Shown here: positions 24,349 to 38,900 of the stretch, piece by piece
Position numbering within the stretch: position 1 is the first letter of the stretch
Layout of the letters: the number at the start of each line of letters is the position of its first letter
Assembly: GCA_019914995.1 (NCBI GenBank)
Contig: CM034139.1
Coordinates: 377,001-441,000, forward strand
DNA: 64,000 nt
Direction of reading: 5' to 3'
DNA from: Acanthochlamys bracteata
Lineage: Eukaryota > Streptophyta > Magnoliopsida > Pandanales > Velloziaceae
Notes under the pieces: model-generated
The model's input: only the letters and a program-made list of their open reading frames with translations
Databases searched by the model: none
What the model was told of the DNA's origin: nothing
Position numbers and translations under genes: made by a program

Positions 24349-26591
24349 ATGGGTGCACCCAAGCAGAAGTGGACTTCAGAGGAAGAAGCTGCACTCAGAG
24401 CAGGGGTCCATAAGCATGGAGTCAGCCAGTGGCGCACCATATTGAAAGATCCGGAATTCAGTAGCATATTACACCTGCGATCCAATGTGGATATTAAGGT
24501 AATAAAGTTCGAATCGAAGCAGTTTGTATTTGCAGTATACTGTATTTTCATTGTCCAAAGTTGATCGTAAGAAGGAGAATAAAGCAACCTAAGCGTAATT
24601 TTGTGGAGTCTCCCGGTGTCATCATGATTTAATGTTGACGCTGTCTTTCTCTTATAGGACAAATGGCGGAACATGAGTGCTGCTGCAAATGGATTGGGCT
24701 CAAGATCGAGGAGCAAGTCAATCTTTAAAAAAGCAAACTCTGCACCGAAGCTTAATGACAATCAGCTAGCAGTTTCGGTAAAGCAAGAGCAGAACTGCAA
24801 CATTGAAATCTTCAATCCCCAGCCACTTGCTATCTTACCACAGACTCTACAGATTACTGCCCCAAAGAAACCTTTCTCTAGGTATTCGTCTGTTGCATTT
24901 CCTTCTGAAAACTGCAGTATTTTTCTTCAAGTCTACTATGGAAAAGTTTATTGATCTGGTTCTGTAGCATCTGCATGTACATGCATCTTTGCTCATTTTG
25001 TGTAGTTTATTGATGAATTGGTCTTCATTAGCATTCCCCTTTCAAAAGTATCTGTCTTAACAAGTTGAACTTCTGAGCAAGTTCTATGATATGCTAGATC
25101 AATAAGTAGCCACCATTATGCAACTTATCCTGATGTCCATACTCTAAAGTAACCAAGTAGAGAATTTTGGTTTGTCTCTCTATGTAGCTTCTAATTGGTC
25201 CACCCATTTGCTAATTTTGTCCTACATTGTTCCAAGTATCATTTAATATTTATTTGATTTCATAATCAAGAATGTGAAGGTGCCTTTTAAGATTGTTCAT
25301 CTACTAGTTTTACTTCGGACTTAAAGCTAATACTATGAGTTACAACTGCAGCTACTTAATCTAATTGATATTGTCCAATATGTATTGATTAATTTTGCTA
25401 AATGTCTAGGATTGACAATCTTATAGTTGAAGCAATCAGAACTCTGAAGGAGCCCACTGGTTCTCTCAAGACAGCGATCATGAAACATATCGAGGTGTAT
25501 GTCTTGCTTTCTCTAAGACTTCAATCTTAGGAAACTTATTAGATTTGATGTTCCTATCAGAACCGCTTAAACATGTATGGGAGTTGTATTTTCTTATTTA
25601 AAGATATTCTCTTTTTCGTTCTGAGTTCGAAGGGAAAGTTTTAACTTTCATATTATATTGTGTAGGATAACTACCAGGCACCTCCTGATTTCAGAAACCT
25701 GTTATCAGATGGATTGAGGGACTTGCTTACAAGCAGCAAATTAATCGAGGTAATTATTCCCCTTTATTTCAATTACAGTTTAAGAATTAGCTTTTTCAAA
25801 GTGAAGGTTGATATTGTAAGACTATTTTCTGGTCTGAAACCATGACCTAGTAATATTTTATACAAACAACTAGTAGCTGGTGCTTGTGTCGGATTGTGCC
25901 TGTAGTTTTGGTTATTTACAGTGAAACCTTTTTTACTTGAATTGACTTCAGGGCAAATATGTAATTTTACAGCTCACTGCTTGACATGCTTAATACTTTC
26001 AGGATAAGTTTATTTTGCCAGAAACCTGCCTCCAAAAGTTTTCTGAAAGCTTTATAAGGCAATTAAATGTTTCTACAGGTGAAGCGCAAGTACAGGATAG
26101 CACCAAGCCCACTCATTTCTGGAGGACAGATAAAGGCGGAAACCACTAAGGCAAACAGGACTGAACCATTCAGATCTGAGAGAGAGAATCAGGAGCCCCT
26201 CATGAAATTTGAACATGATACCGGCTTATCATGCTTGAAAAATATGACTTTAGAGGAGACTGCAGCCTTTGCTGCCCGATGTATAGCGGAAGCAGAAGCA
26301 GCCAGTGAAGCAGCCGAGGAAGCAGCAAGACAGCTTGAGATTGCACAAGCTATGGCGGAAGAGTCTCGATCTTTTCTTGAAGCACTGATGGTGATGATCG
26401 AAGAAGGAACTCTAGTAATGCTTTATACCCCGAACATTCTTTTATTCTAAGTGAATCTCTACTGCTTAAGTCTTCTCAAATCTGTACTGCCTGTACTCAG
26501 ATAAAGTATATCATTATGCTTACAGGGAAGTCAGGCGACCTGTCATCCTAGTCAGCCAGCATTCTTTTGGTCAAATCATGAAATGGCTTAA
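24349..26591 (+). CDS. Telomere repeat-binding factor (TRB / single-myb-histone protein)
   Basis: Six exons are proposed: 24349-24498, 24658-24881, 25410-25494, 25666-25749, 26079-26414 and 26526-26591 (314 residues). Residues 1-60 are a single Myb domain ([29 protein letters not shown]) ending with the telobox-recognition motif VDIKDKWRNM split by intron 1. Exons 3-5 encode the H1/H5 linker-histone domain ([48 protein letters not shown]). Exon 5 ends in an Ala/Glu-rich coiled coil ([20 protein letters not shown]). This order is diagnostic of the SMH/TRB family, which binds TTTAGGG repeats and telo-boxes in the nucleus. The start is the ATG at 24349; an upstream in-frame TTG is not needed. 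Exons 1-5 are firm. The short last exon ([21 protein letters not shown]) is the least certain part, and read-through of exon 5 to a stop at 26448 is an alternative. Confidence 0.88.
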
Positions 26592-27338
26592 ACCATTGTC
26601 TTAGAGAAGACATGACAGCCCCAACTCAATTTTGCAATTTTTATTCACCGCCTTCTATTATTTCCAGAATACCTACATCAATTTACAAAAGGCATGACAG
26701 GTTTGTCATGGGTTTATGCCTTACCATGTTTAGATGGGAACGAATTCCTTCGTTAGCGTGCACAGTTCATTTGGCTTCTCTTCTAATTTTCCTTTTGAAC
26801 AATCTGTGCTGGCTTTTCAAGTTTGAAGACACTGCTGAGATTTTCATCTCTGCTGCTGCTAGTTCTTATCTTCTATTTCATATTCTTTCAGCTTTTCTGA
26901 TATGTAAAATATTTGTTCTAGTGGATGTAGAAACACATTGATGGCCATTTTCACTGCCGCTTGATTCTAACAATGTAAATAGAATAGAAAAGAGCCTTCA
27001 AGGCTTCTTTTTTGCTTATATTAGAAAAATCCTAGTCCTTTGAAATTTTCCATGCTTCTATGCCAGTGCAAATGTGGATTGAATGGAGTAGTGCTCACAG
27101 GTTACAGCTACTTATGCCCTGAATGATGCAGGTACCTGGAAGCAAGACTTGGAACTCTCTTCGGAAATGCATCAACTACTGAAACCCATCTTCAACGAAT
27201 TCTGCTTGAAAGAAGTCGTAAGTTTCTTTGATATGGTTTTGTTCTGATAACATGAACTGATGGTAGATACTATGTGCTTATTGGTACACAAATTTACCAA
27301 CGCTTTTTACGGAATCTCTATACGTTCGAACAACATAA
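26592..27338. other. Region downstream of TRB with one exon-like block
   Basis: Most is non-coding. At 27102-27235 two frames stay open and look partly protein-like after CAG acceptor-like sites (for example YLEARLGTLFGNASTTETHL). I cannot match this to the TRB family, so it is left unassigned. Confidence 0.3.
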
Positions 27339-27590
27339 GGGGACGTTTAGAATTGTTTATGAAATAGAACTTTTTAAAATAAAATTTTTTATTTTTTTAA
27401 AAAAATAAGTTTTGTTTTTTTTTTTACTTTCAAAAATATATATATACAATACAAAAATTTCATTACATAGAATTTTTTTATACTTAAATTTTTAAATAAA
27501 TTTTTTATATATTTATAAAATATATATTAGAAAATATAAAATTAAAAAATTAAAAAAAAAGGGTCGGAAAAACGCTTAACCAAACGCTCC
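27339..27590. mobile_element. Small TIR element (GGGGACGTTTAG / CCAAACGCTCC ends)
   Basis: The left end is GGGGACGTTTAGAATTGTTT and the right end AACCAAACGCTCC. The interior matches 11726-11987 in order (AAATTTTTTATTTTTT, TACATAGAATTTTTTTATAC, TATATTAGAAAATATAAAAT). It is non-coding. Confidence 0.7.
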
Positions 27591-29780
27591 ATATTTGTCC
27601 AGCACACAAGAAGAGATTCAAAAAGAAGGCAACTTAAAATTCCTTCTCCTCGATATCTTTTTCGGTAAACTCAAACTCCCGGAAGAGTCACCAAGGGAAC
27701 TGTGTTTTTCACAAAATATATTTCTTTAGATAATACTTTTAAAGAAAATGAATTTTAAAATAAATTATAATAGATAAATTATTATTAAAAACTATATAAA
27801 ATTATTTAAAATAAATTTTTTGACGGAAAAAATTATTTTTCGGTTCCAAAAGAATAGAACTAAGAATATGTTTTGGAATTGTTTTCAAATTAAGTTTTTC
27901 TGAAATAAAAAATATTTTGAAAATTTTAATAATAAATTATAAAATTTTACGATAAAAATATTATTTAAAAAATATAAAATATTGTATAAATTTATTAAAA
28001 ATTATAAATAAAAAGAATTTAAAAATACTTTTAAACACCATCTCAAGTCTTTGGAGATCTCACATACACAAATACCCGCCACTTGTTCGGTACCAGCTAA
28101 AACAGTTGCAAAAGTAATTAAATAATTTGATGTATGTATCTTGTAATAAAATAAAAATTGAAATATATTCAAAATGAAAAAAAGTTGAAATTATATGAAT
28201 AATTTTCAAATTTGTTATTTTTTTAGGAAAAATAACAATATTCAGATAAATTTTATTTTTAAAATTAAGGACTAGTACAAAAGATAAGTGTAGTTGTGGT
28301 GTGGAGCAAATTTGATTACGGAAACATTTTTATTCATAAATCCATCATTCAATTTGAATAAACAAATTGGAAAAACATAACAATTTGAATCTTATATTTT
28401 TAATATAATATATATATATATAATCCATGCTAGTTATGATCGTTTATGTTAACAAAAATTAGTCCTCAATTATTTATCAATAGTTCTGAAATAATATTAA
28501 TAAAAATTTAGATTTATTTTTTTTATCAAAAATTAGTTTTGAAAAAAATTTAAATTTGCCATATGATATTAGAATAAATTGGACCAGATCGGCTTAGAAT
28601 TATATGGCCAGAATATAGACTAAATTAGTATTATTATTCATCCATTCAGTATCATTATGATCCGCTTTTATTTTAAAACAATAGCCAATTTTATTTTAGA
28701 ATAAATAGTCCACTTATTTAAGACAATTTCTGTTTTATTATAAAATAAATAATTCACATTATTTCAGAACAGATATTACGTATTATTTAAATTCATCACT
28801 GAACAAATAGCCCACATTATTTTACTTAAAAGATAGAAGAAAAAAAAACACTTCGACAAAGGGAAGGTATTAACATAGGTTTAGTTCATATTGTTTATTA
28901 ATTATTTTGAAATGATATTATTAAAGATTTTGGCTCACTCTTCTTATCTTATCGTTAATTAATATTGAAAAAAATTCTAAATTCGTGACAGTTTAAATAT
29001 ATATTTTATTTCTTATTGTATGATGCAAAAATTACTAATAAGCTGGTGTTTTATATTGAGAGTTCCTTTCAATTTCTTTTTATTTCAATTTTTATTTTCC
29101 TTTTTTTAATCACTTTCTGTAATATTTTGTAAATTCTTAAAAAATTTAAAAATATAAATAAATTATAGTAATCTTTTATTATTATTTATTATTATTATTT
29201 TAGATAAAAAGTATGGATCTATTTTAAAAATTTATATACTTTTTATTTTAGAATTTTTTTTTTTAATAAATACTTTCAAACATCTCCTAAGATTGTTTTT
29301 ACAATAATCGCTCTTTTTTTTGTTTTAGAATTCATGAAGTCACATTTAGTTAAGTAACAAAATTGGCTCTACTTAAAGTTTAGTAGTTAAATAAATCACT
29401 TGAAAAAAAAAAAAATGAGATATATGCAAACTATAAAAATTTATTATTATTTTCTAAAAATACTTTATTTTGGAATAGATAAGAATAAGATTATTTTAGA
29501 TTTCTAAATATAAAGAATTATTTTAACTTTGATACTATATAATTCTTAATATTTGATTAATCATAAAATAATTGCAGATTAGTTGCGATTATATTACCGC
29601 GTAAACAAAATAATAGCAATAAAAGTAATATGCAAACATTCATTTTGTAGCTCAATATTGCAAAAATCCTCACAGAGACATATCGAATTTCAATATTACA
29701 GGTCTCATCCCACAAAACAACGAAAAAGATTGCCTCGAGATCGGTGTACGCACGCTGATCTGAACCAGTGAAGCAATGAC
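27591..29780. other. AT-rich intergenic DNA, no gene seen
   Basis: No coding frame longer than chance. Segment 28560-28830 has repeated TTATTTTAGAATAAATAGTC-like phrases and an AATTGGACCAGATCGGC phrase that recall the repeat at 49200-49720. Confidence 0.5.
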
Positions 29781-29978
29781 GAACCAAGCCGGGGATTCTC
29801 CAGATCGAATTTAAAACCCCTCTGACTCCAAAAATCCCACTCTACCTGTTTCTCACTCTAGCAATTCTTCGGCGATCGAGCGGCGGTGGCGGCGCTTCTG
29901 CGGTGGTTAAGACATATTGAATCACGAGAGATTGAAGTGAATAGAGAGTTTGAGTTGGGAGAGATTGGATTTTATTGA

Positions 29979-29996
29979 ATAGAGAGAGAGAGAGAG
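29979..29996 (+). repeat. GA microsatellite in the DDB1 5' leader
   Basis: An (AG)n tract of about nine units ends immediately before the DDB1 start codon context (GACAATG at 29996-30002). GA/CT tracts in leaders are common in plant housekeeping genes. Confidence 0.6.
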
Positions 29997-29999
29997 ACA

Positions 30000-32900
30000 A
30001 TGAGTGTGTGGAACTACGTGGTGACGGCGCAGAAGCCGACGAACGTGACGCATTCGTGCGTAGGAAACTTCACCGGACCGCATGAGCTCAACCTAATCAT
30101 CGCGTAAATTTCACCACAATGTTCATTCGTTCATTACCTTCATTCAGTTTTTTTCTTGTCATTGGACTGTTAATTTTTTTTTTTGTCTTTTGTTTTTTTT
30201 ATTTTTAAACACAGTGGCTTGATTCACCGGTTAATTACATTGTCTGTTTTCAACATTTTGTTTTCCCCATAAGAATGCGATCCTTTTTACTCTTATCGTC
30301 GTTATATTGGATCAGTTTCATATCAGTTTAGTTCTTTGATTGGTTTGCTGAATTAGTGAACTTGATTCACCCGTTAATTTCTTTTTATGTTGTAACGTTT
30401 TTGTTTTTCCCCCCAAATAAATGCAGTCTTTGTTATTGTTTTGCAATAAGTGGATCAGTTTCATTATGATTTTAGTTTCTTTATTGGTGTTAGCTGATCT
30501 GGTGAACTTGATGTATGGCTTGTCTCGCTGATAATTCTTTTTTTTTTTTTAATTGTAAGTTTCTGGAGTTGGTTTTTGTATGTGGGCCGTTTGTTTAAGT
30601 GTGTTTTAATTAAAGGCTGAAAATTTTCTTATAAACTGCATTTTGCTAAAAGAGATAATAAGTTTCTGGAGGTGATTTTTAAATGGAGAGAAGTGAAATT
30701 TTATTCAGTTTACTGAGCTGTTTAAAGTCCAGGTTTTGCCAATTGGATTTCGAGAGGATATACATATGCTTTCCAAGATTTTTACATTGCGCTCAAGGTA
30801 TAGGGCTGGGCATTTTTTCTTTGGATATGCTTTTCACGAAGTTGGTAATGTCTTGCTTCTAGTGTCTTTTAAGTAATTTGGAGATGGCTGCGTGCTTGCC
30901 ACATTGGATTTTGTTTCATCTGTAGGTGATGTCATGTAGAGCTGCTTGTGTTGTCGCTTCTTTGGCATGTCAAAATCTTGAAAATCTTGCATCTTTCCTC
31001 CTGAATCAGAGGTTTTTGTAGAATGGGCAATCCAACCATTGTAATTGTGGCAAGCCAAAATTGCAGCATGTTGGTACTGCTGCTATGCACCTACAAAGGG
31101 CTAAATGGTTATGATTCATGTTCCCTAACTTCTGAGTTTTTAGTTATTGATTTATTTATTTATCTTTATGTACAGGAAATGCACTCGTATTGAGATACAC
31201 TTGCTTACTCCTCAAGGCCTACAGGTAATTGGAATTTATGTATGAATTGATCTGTTGTTTTTAATAGGATTATCTTGTAGCAGTCTATACTTTCACTAAA
31301 GTTGGTTGTTCTGCATTTGCGTTTGTAATTATAACATAAATGTTTTGTTGATTGAATGGGTTATTGTTTTACTATTATACTTACGTGTTTAATTATGACA
31401 AGTTTCTTCTGCATTTGCATGTTTAGCTATGACCGATATGCATTGTTGATGGAATGAAATATTTTCTTATTTATTTGTATTTGTGGAAGAAATATGAAGA
31501 AGAATGTTCTAGTTGTATGTCCAATTTAGTCTGTGATAACTAATTCAAGTCTAACAAAATTATATCATTCTTAAAATTTAATTCACATTGGCATTCTTGT
31601 CCAGTTTGTTAATTCAAGGACACACCTTTTTATTTCGTGCAATATAGCAGCATGCACATAGATGAGGTAAACTTGTTTAGGTGTCCTGCTCCCTATTCTT
31701 TTTGTTTTCCTTTTCTTTTTTCGGGTTTTTTAACTGCTGATTAGCGTGACATCTAACTGGAAGTATTATATTTGTGGATATAAAAAATCTGAAGAAAGGA
31801 AGTGTTTTAGTTAATGTCACAATGCAATAGTTTTACTGGAGTGAGGCTGTCTAATTTGATATTTCTTACTTTCGTGCTTCGTGTTCTGTCCTTTGATTCT
31901 TGAACATGTGGTGATTAAAAAATTGGATTTTATAGCGACAGTTATATATGAATTCTGTTTCTAGGATTTTTGGAGCCTACGATTGTTTAGGAAAAGGTTT
32001 ATACTTACGAATCTTATGATGTCTTAGCACTGTATGCTGGATCTTTTTGAATATCTGTTCAAGACAGTAGAGGTTATTCTAGAGCTCCATAAGTATTTAT
32101 TGAAGGATGATTTACCGCGACAAAGTCACAGTTAGAAAAGGGAAGACTCATCTGGTACGAAGATATGCCAATCTTCTTTATCGAGTCTATTTAAATAGAA
32201 AATGAGATACCAAGTTGTTAACAAGAAATGTTGACTGGTCAGCTTGTTACAGCATGATTTCATTATTTCATGATAGGTTACAGGGAGAAAGCTTCTAGAA
32301 TCCATGGGCTTTAACTAATTTTTACAAATTGTTAATGAGCTGGGAAGGACATAGATTTGACTAGTTTTGACCATGTGATTAAATTATGAAATTGAAAATT
32401 ACTAATTAGATATTTGTGTTGCGAACAGTTATTCTAGAATCTATAAAAAAAGTTTCCTGTTCCTAGGTGGTTATCATAATGGAGGTGTCAACCTCTTGCT
32501 TCGAGTCTCATGCTAGAAGCTTCTGATGTGCATCATCCATGATGCCTCAACATGCAGCACTTTGAAAACTAAAATGTACTCTAGGGGATGACAGGAAATT
32601 ATAAAACCAAAGTCCAGTTGAGTGTTTTAAGTGATAAGTCTTACATGAGCATTAAGTTTTCCTTCAATAGTTATTGGTCAATATTCTTGATCTTCGTGTT
32701 TGTGTCTCCTTTATAGATCATACAGTTCCTAGTTTTTCTTCATAGAGTTAACTCATTTGCATATATACCTTATGTTAACTGGAATCTCTGAAAAATTTCT
32801 TTCCATTTTGCAGCCAATGTTGGATGTTCCTATATATGGAAGAATTGCAACACTTGAACTTTTTCGTCCTCATGTACGTTCCCTCTTCATAATGTATTAT

Positions 32901-35900
32901 TGCTATAAGAAGGATATATCCATGGTTTTTGGCTTTTTATGGTTTGTCTCCTTGTTGTTAGGGCGAACCACAAGATTTTCTCTTTATTGCTACCGAGAAG
33001 TACAAGTTTTGTGTTCTCCAATGGGATGGAGAGACATCAGAGCTGGTCACAAGGTCAGTTTGTGGAGTCAGCATAAGAATCTGACATAAAGAGTCACAGA
33101 TGTTAATTCCATAGAGAATTTACAAGCTTGTTTAGTTGTCTGTCTGTAGAATTTTGCAAAGCTCCTTTTGGGTTGATAACTTGCTTTAACTACTTCCATA
33201 ATCATGTCATTTTGGTCGTAGTTGGTTTTTGAAAATATGAATTGGGAAGTACTCTAGATTTTCTTTGTGTCTATTGACTAAGATGCGTCATTATATGTGG
33301 ATACAGTAGTTTATCATTGTTCATATGTTCTGATACTGATAAATGTGTGTACTGTACTGCTTTGTATTTGCAGAGCAATGGGAGATGTGTCAGATCGTAT
33401 TGGTCGGCCCACAGATAATGGGCAGGTCAAGAACTACTTGCTTAATTTCAGTCATAAAAATTCAATTAATTTGTTTTAAAGTGGCTAAGAGTTATCTTCT
33501 ATGCTTTAACTGGTTTGCTAACTGAGGTGTTATGGTGATTGTAGCTGATAACACCAGCAGCTATTTCTACACTGTAGATGTTGATGTTTTGAATGACATT
33601 TCTATTTGAGTCATAAAAGTCTAGCTGCTCTTATGTACTTGTTTAGAGAATGTTGAGTGAGCTGCTTGCTCAGGATTTTACCTTTCCTATTCATGATACA
33701 TTTTTACACTCTTTTTGTCTGCTCTACATGTGTCATTCATTGAAAAAAAATCTGCTATACCGAGTCTTTAGAAATTGGTGGGAGTCGGTCTTCCTGTTGA
33801 AACGAGTAGTCACCAAGTTGGCATATTCGAGGACTTCTTTGTCCTAAGAAGTGGTTGATCCTGCTAGTCGAATTTTCATAACCAGCTTAGCAGTTTCACA
33901 ATTAGAGGGATTGTGTTGTTGCTCTTGTGCAGAGTGGACAGAGGCAGCAGTATGTGGCCTTTCTTGTGGTTCTCAAATACTGGTTTTGTGGCCTTCCCTT
34001 GGGTGAGGAAGGCTAAGAGATACATTGTGATACATTATATCTTGGTCTCTTGAATGTTCATAGAATCAGTGGAAATTTTCTCAGAACATACATGACTGAA
34101 AGTGTGAAAATTCAAAATACATCTGATTCTCTTGTGAATATGAGCAGTCGTTACGGGTGAGCTCCATTCCTTTTATCCAAACAGATGCAACTATTGTTCA
34201 TTAGGTAATTGTAGAAACTAAACTTTAAATCATAAACACATGTATAAATTGTAGACCATTCATATAACAAATCTAGAATTTAAATATCTGGTAAGTTATT
34301 GTCTGTTGGTGTGGGCATTATTATCATACACCATCAATATAGTTGTGGGCACATTTTTCTGGTTGGATAAATTGCAGCTTTTTGCTATCAGCTTGGTTTT
34401 AAATTCTTAATCTTATTTGTGAGTCTGTCCTAAACACTCTCACACTACTTTGATAGAGCAATTACTAAATCATGTTTTTTACTTTTGCAGATAGGAATAA
34501 TTGACCCTGATTGTAGGTTGATAGGGCTGCACCTATATGATGGCTTGTTCAAGGTAGTTACTTGTAGATGATGATTTTCTAGTACAGTATTATATACTTG
34601 TTTCCAGAAAGGACTCTACGAGAGAGGCAATTGGTTACACAAATTTCTTGGTATGATAATCACTGATTGATGTTTTATCAGGTTATACCCTTTGACAGTA
34701 AAGGCCAATTAAAAGAAGCATTTAATATCAGGTATCCTTGCTTTCTTTGTATTTTTGGATATTAAGAGCTAATGCTTGTCTGAATATATTCGCGGTTGAC
34801 TATCTCATATTATTCGTCTGAGGGAACTGTGCTGAGTCAAGTCATGGTCATCTTCTGACTAGCTTATAATTTGTCCTGCACATTGTTTTTTATGTCACAA
34901 GCCACACACTTGTACGGGGGCATAATGGGCATTTCCTGACTAATGGTTGGTTCGATCTTGCTTCAAGTAAGGCAAACTTTGTAGTAGTGAAGCATCTTGG
35001 AAACTACCCGCTGTATATATTTAGGTTGATTAACTTTATTAAGTAGGAAAAAAAAGCAAAAAGAATAATAAGAGCTTATATACTGGACTATTGCCTATTT
35101 CTAATAGATATATGGAAGTTAGACCTCCCCTTCCTATAAAAGTGCCCCATCTAGTTAGAGCATTAAGTATTTTATACTGATTAACTAAAAAATATTGATG
35201 TTGGCCATGATGCCTATAATTGCATAACTGATGCCTATGATTGCACAAATAGGGAAGTCACGATTTATCATGACCAAGTATGTATGCTGAATCACTAGCA
35301 AAATGACATGGTCTATACTCAAGATAGATCTATATTGGACAGTCCTGACGTTCACGTTCTATTGTATGTCTATTCTAATAGATATGATTCAAATAAAGCC
35401 TCACATATAGAGATGGACCTAAAACCTATGTTTTGAATTCACATATTCAAATATCAGTTTTTTTAACCCTTTTTTTTTCTTGCAGGCTGGAAGAACTTCA
35501 AGTTCTGGATATTAAATTTTTATATGGGTGTGCAAAACCAACAATCGTTGTCCTATACCAGGTCTGTTCATATGATGTCTTCTATATCTCCTTATCTTAC
35601 TATGTTGAGTGAAAAATCTTTTAAACTTATGATTTGTTGTATTGATTATATGTTTATATATTACTTCAACTATAATATTCTCTGGACATTAGTATCTTGA
35701 CCTAATTTTCCCATTGTATAGGATAATAAAGATGCACGCCATGTGAAAACGTATGAAGTTGCACTCAAGGATAAAGATTTTGTGGAGGGTCCATGGTCAC
35801 AAAACAACCTTGATAATGGTGCTGGTCTTGTGATACCTGTACCCATGCCTCTTGGTGGTGTTATAATTATTGGGGAGGAAACTATAGTTTACTGCAGTGC

Positions 35901-38900
35901 CAATGCATTCAAAGCCATACCAACAAAACCTGTAGGAATATTCTTAGGCCATATATAATTTCCTATTGATACTTTGTTTTGCTTGTATTCCTAATTCGTT
36001 TCTTCACCTATGTCATGCTATTAGTCTATAACAAGAGCATATGGGCGGGTGGATCCAGATGGTTCTCGATATTTGCTTGGTGATAATGCTGGACTTCTTC
36101 ACTTGCTTGTTATAACTCATGAGAAAGAAAGGTAGCGAATTTATTCACTGTGTTTTCTCATTATATGCTGATCCTATAAAATTAGTCTTATCTGAGAGAA
36201 ATGAGGTATTTATGGCGTTTTCTTGTAGTCTGCTTTATGTTTGGTCGTTCTTTTATTGAAAATGTAGGGTAACTGGGCTTAAAATTGAGCTTCTTGGGGA
36301 GACTTCAGTTGCATCAACAATAGCATATCTGGATAATGGAGTTGTGTTTATTGGTTCAAGCTTTGGAGATTCACAAGTTAGTAATTTTTAAGCTAAATAT
36401 CTCTTTCTTGATTGATTTATATGAAATCCAGGATATGTGTTTGTTGTTTGTATCTGTGATGATGGTTTTACATCACTCAAGATTATAACTGTTGTTACTT
36501 TATTTGTGAATGCATGTGCTTAATTATTTTAGGTGTATACCTTCATGATGAGAGTTCAACATGAGTTTTTAATGATATACTTTATTTCGCTATTGATAAC
36601 ATATCTCATTATCTTGGTAAAAGTGGTTTTTTACGATCAGCTTCAGAGAGTATTTGTAGTTGCTTTCCCTGTAGGGTGCTTTCTGTTGGTCAGATGACTT
36701 GTTACTGTTAATTACTTGACTGCAAAATTGTTCGGTTCTACTCGTCTATCACGTATGAAGCTCATTCATGTGTTAAATTTGGTTTTTCCTCTGAAAAGTC
36801 ATCTTTCTTTTTTGAGCATGTTGCATGATCTCTAATGAACTCTGTACTGCAGCTCGTAAAATTAAATCTTCAACCTGATGCAAATGGTTCATATGTTGAA
36901 GTTCTTGAGAGATTTGTTAATCTTGGACCAATAGTGGACTTCTGTGTTGTGGACCTTGAGCGACAAGGTCAAGGTCAGGTTGTTACTTGTTCAGGGGCTT
37001 ATAAGGATGGTTCTCTTCGAGTTGTCCGAAATGGGATAGGAATCAATGAACAGGTTCATTTGCATTCACATCGTTTATTTTATTACACGTAGCTTATTTT
37101 TTATCTGCTTAACTTACACTATCTTTTCTAGTCTAGGCATCTGTAGAGCTTCAAGGCATCAAGGGGTTATGGTCCTTGCGTTCTTCTACACAGGATCCGT
37201 TTGACACTTTCTTAGTTGTTAGCTTCATCAGTGAGACGCGTGTGTTAGCGATGAATATGGAAGATGAACTGGAAGAAACTGAGATAGAAGGCTTTTACTC
37301 TCAAGCGCAGACATTGTGTTGTGAAAATGCTATACACGATCAGCTAGTGCAGGTCCTTTTTCTTTCTTAAGTTAAAATAACTATGCAATGTGAATAGCGT
37401 GCTTTCAAGTTTATATTCTTCTTGACCTCTATATGTGTTACAGTGTTGTAGTTCAGTTGTTTATAAGTTGATACCTTGCTGGCTTGTTCACTTCTGAGGC
37501 TCCAAGTTTCATAAAAGAACTTCTGTTATATTTTTTCCAGGTTACTGCCAGTTCTGTTCGTCTTGTCAGCTCCACATCTCGGGATTTGCTTGATGAATGG
37601 AAGCCGCCTTCTGGGTTCTCGGTCAATGTTGCCACCGCTAATCCCAGCCAGGTTTTGCTCAAGTTGCCTTTAGAAATTTTTGTCAAATTTAGTTTATAAA
37701 AGGAATATTAACAGTTCAATTTAGTGGAGGGAGCTCTGCTAATTGTTTTCCCTTGTTTTTTCGTAACTGTAAAGCGTATACATATTGACAGTGGTGACTA
37801 TATATACTAGGAGAGAGGGTAATTGCTTGAATTTTCAGATTTTTCTGACATTCAGTTCTGCTCTCCATTTTTGTGCATGTAGATTTACATCTAGGGAATA
37901 ATTCTTGCTTAAGCCAAAATTGTATTGGTGAAACTGGAAAGTGGTTGTTCTAAAGTGCTAAGGGCACATATGCAAATAGGTTTGAAATATTCTCAGGTAG
38001 GCTCTTGCTCTCTAATGAATGTAGGCTTTGTGGTATTAGGACATTGAAGGAAACCTAATGGCCTTAAACTTAGGACATTGAAAGGAAACCTATTGGCATG
38101 TAGATCATACTTTTGGTCTTAACCTTATTTACTTATATGCCAGTCTCTTGGACATAGGTAATCGGTGGAGTCTCATTGTGAGATTTCAATTGCATACCTT
38201 TTGTGATCATCTATTTAATTGAATCGAGCTTCTTAGATAGCTTTTGTCAATAGTGATCATATGTTTTTGGAGAAAGTTGGAGCTTAACTTATGTTTATTA
38301 ACTCCCGAATAGAGTTCTAATCTATGAAATTAACATGTAATTACAGGTATTACTTGCTACAGGAGGTGGAAACCTTGTCTATCTTGAAATAGGGAATGGC
38401 AAGTTGACGGAAGTGCAACACATTCAATTGGAGCATGAGATATCGTGCCTTGACATAAATCCTATTGGAGAAAGTGCAACATATAGTAAGCTTGCTGCAG
38501 TTGGTATGTGGACAGACATAAGCGTGAGGATATTCTCACTTCCCAACCTAGACCTAATGACAAAAGAAAATCTGGGTGGAGAAATCATTCCTCGTTCCGT
38601 TCTTCTATGCACATTTGAAGGGGTATGTGTTGGATGGTAGTTAAGCTATCAAAAGAGTCTCTACGTCTCCTGGTTACTATCACTCATCTTCTATGTGAAC
38701 TTAGTCTATGTCTCCAATGCAGGTCCCTTTCTTGTTATGCGCACTTGGAGATGGACATTTATTCAACTTCCAATTGAATGTAGGTACTAGTGCTTTATTT
38801 GATAGAAAGAAAGTTTCACTGGGAACACAGCCCATTACTCTCCGGACCTTTTCTTCAAAGGATACCACCCACGTCTTTGCTGCTTCAGATAGACCTACTG

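Noticed and set aside
27102-27235. Exon-like open stretch downstream of TRB
   Set aside because: Two different frames are open, neither matches the TRB family, and a plausible TRB stop already occurs at 26591. It could be a fragment of another gene but cannot be supported.
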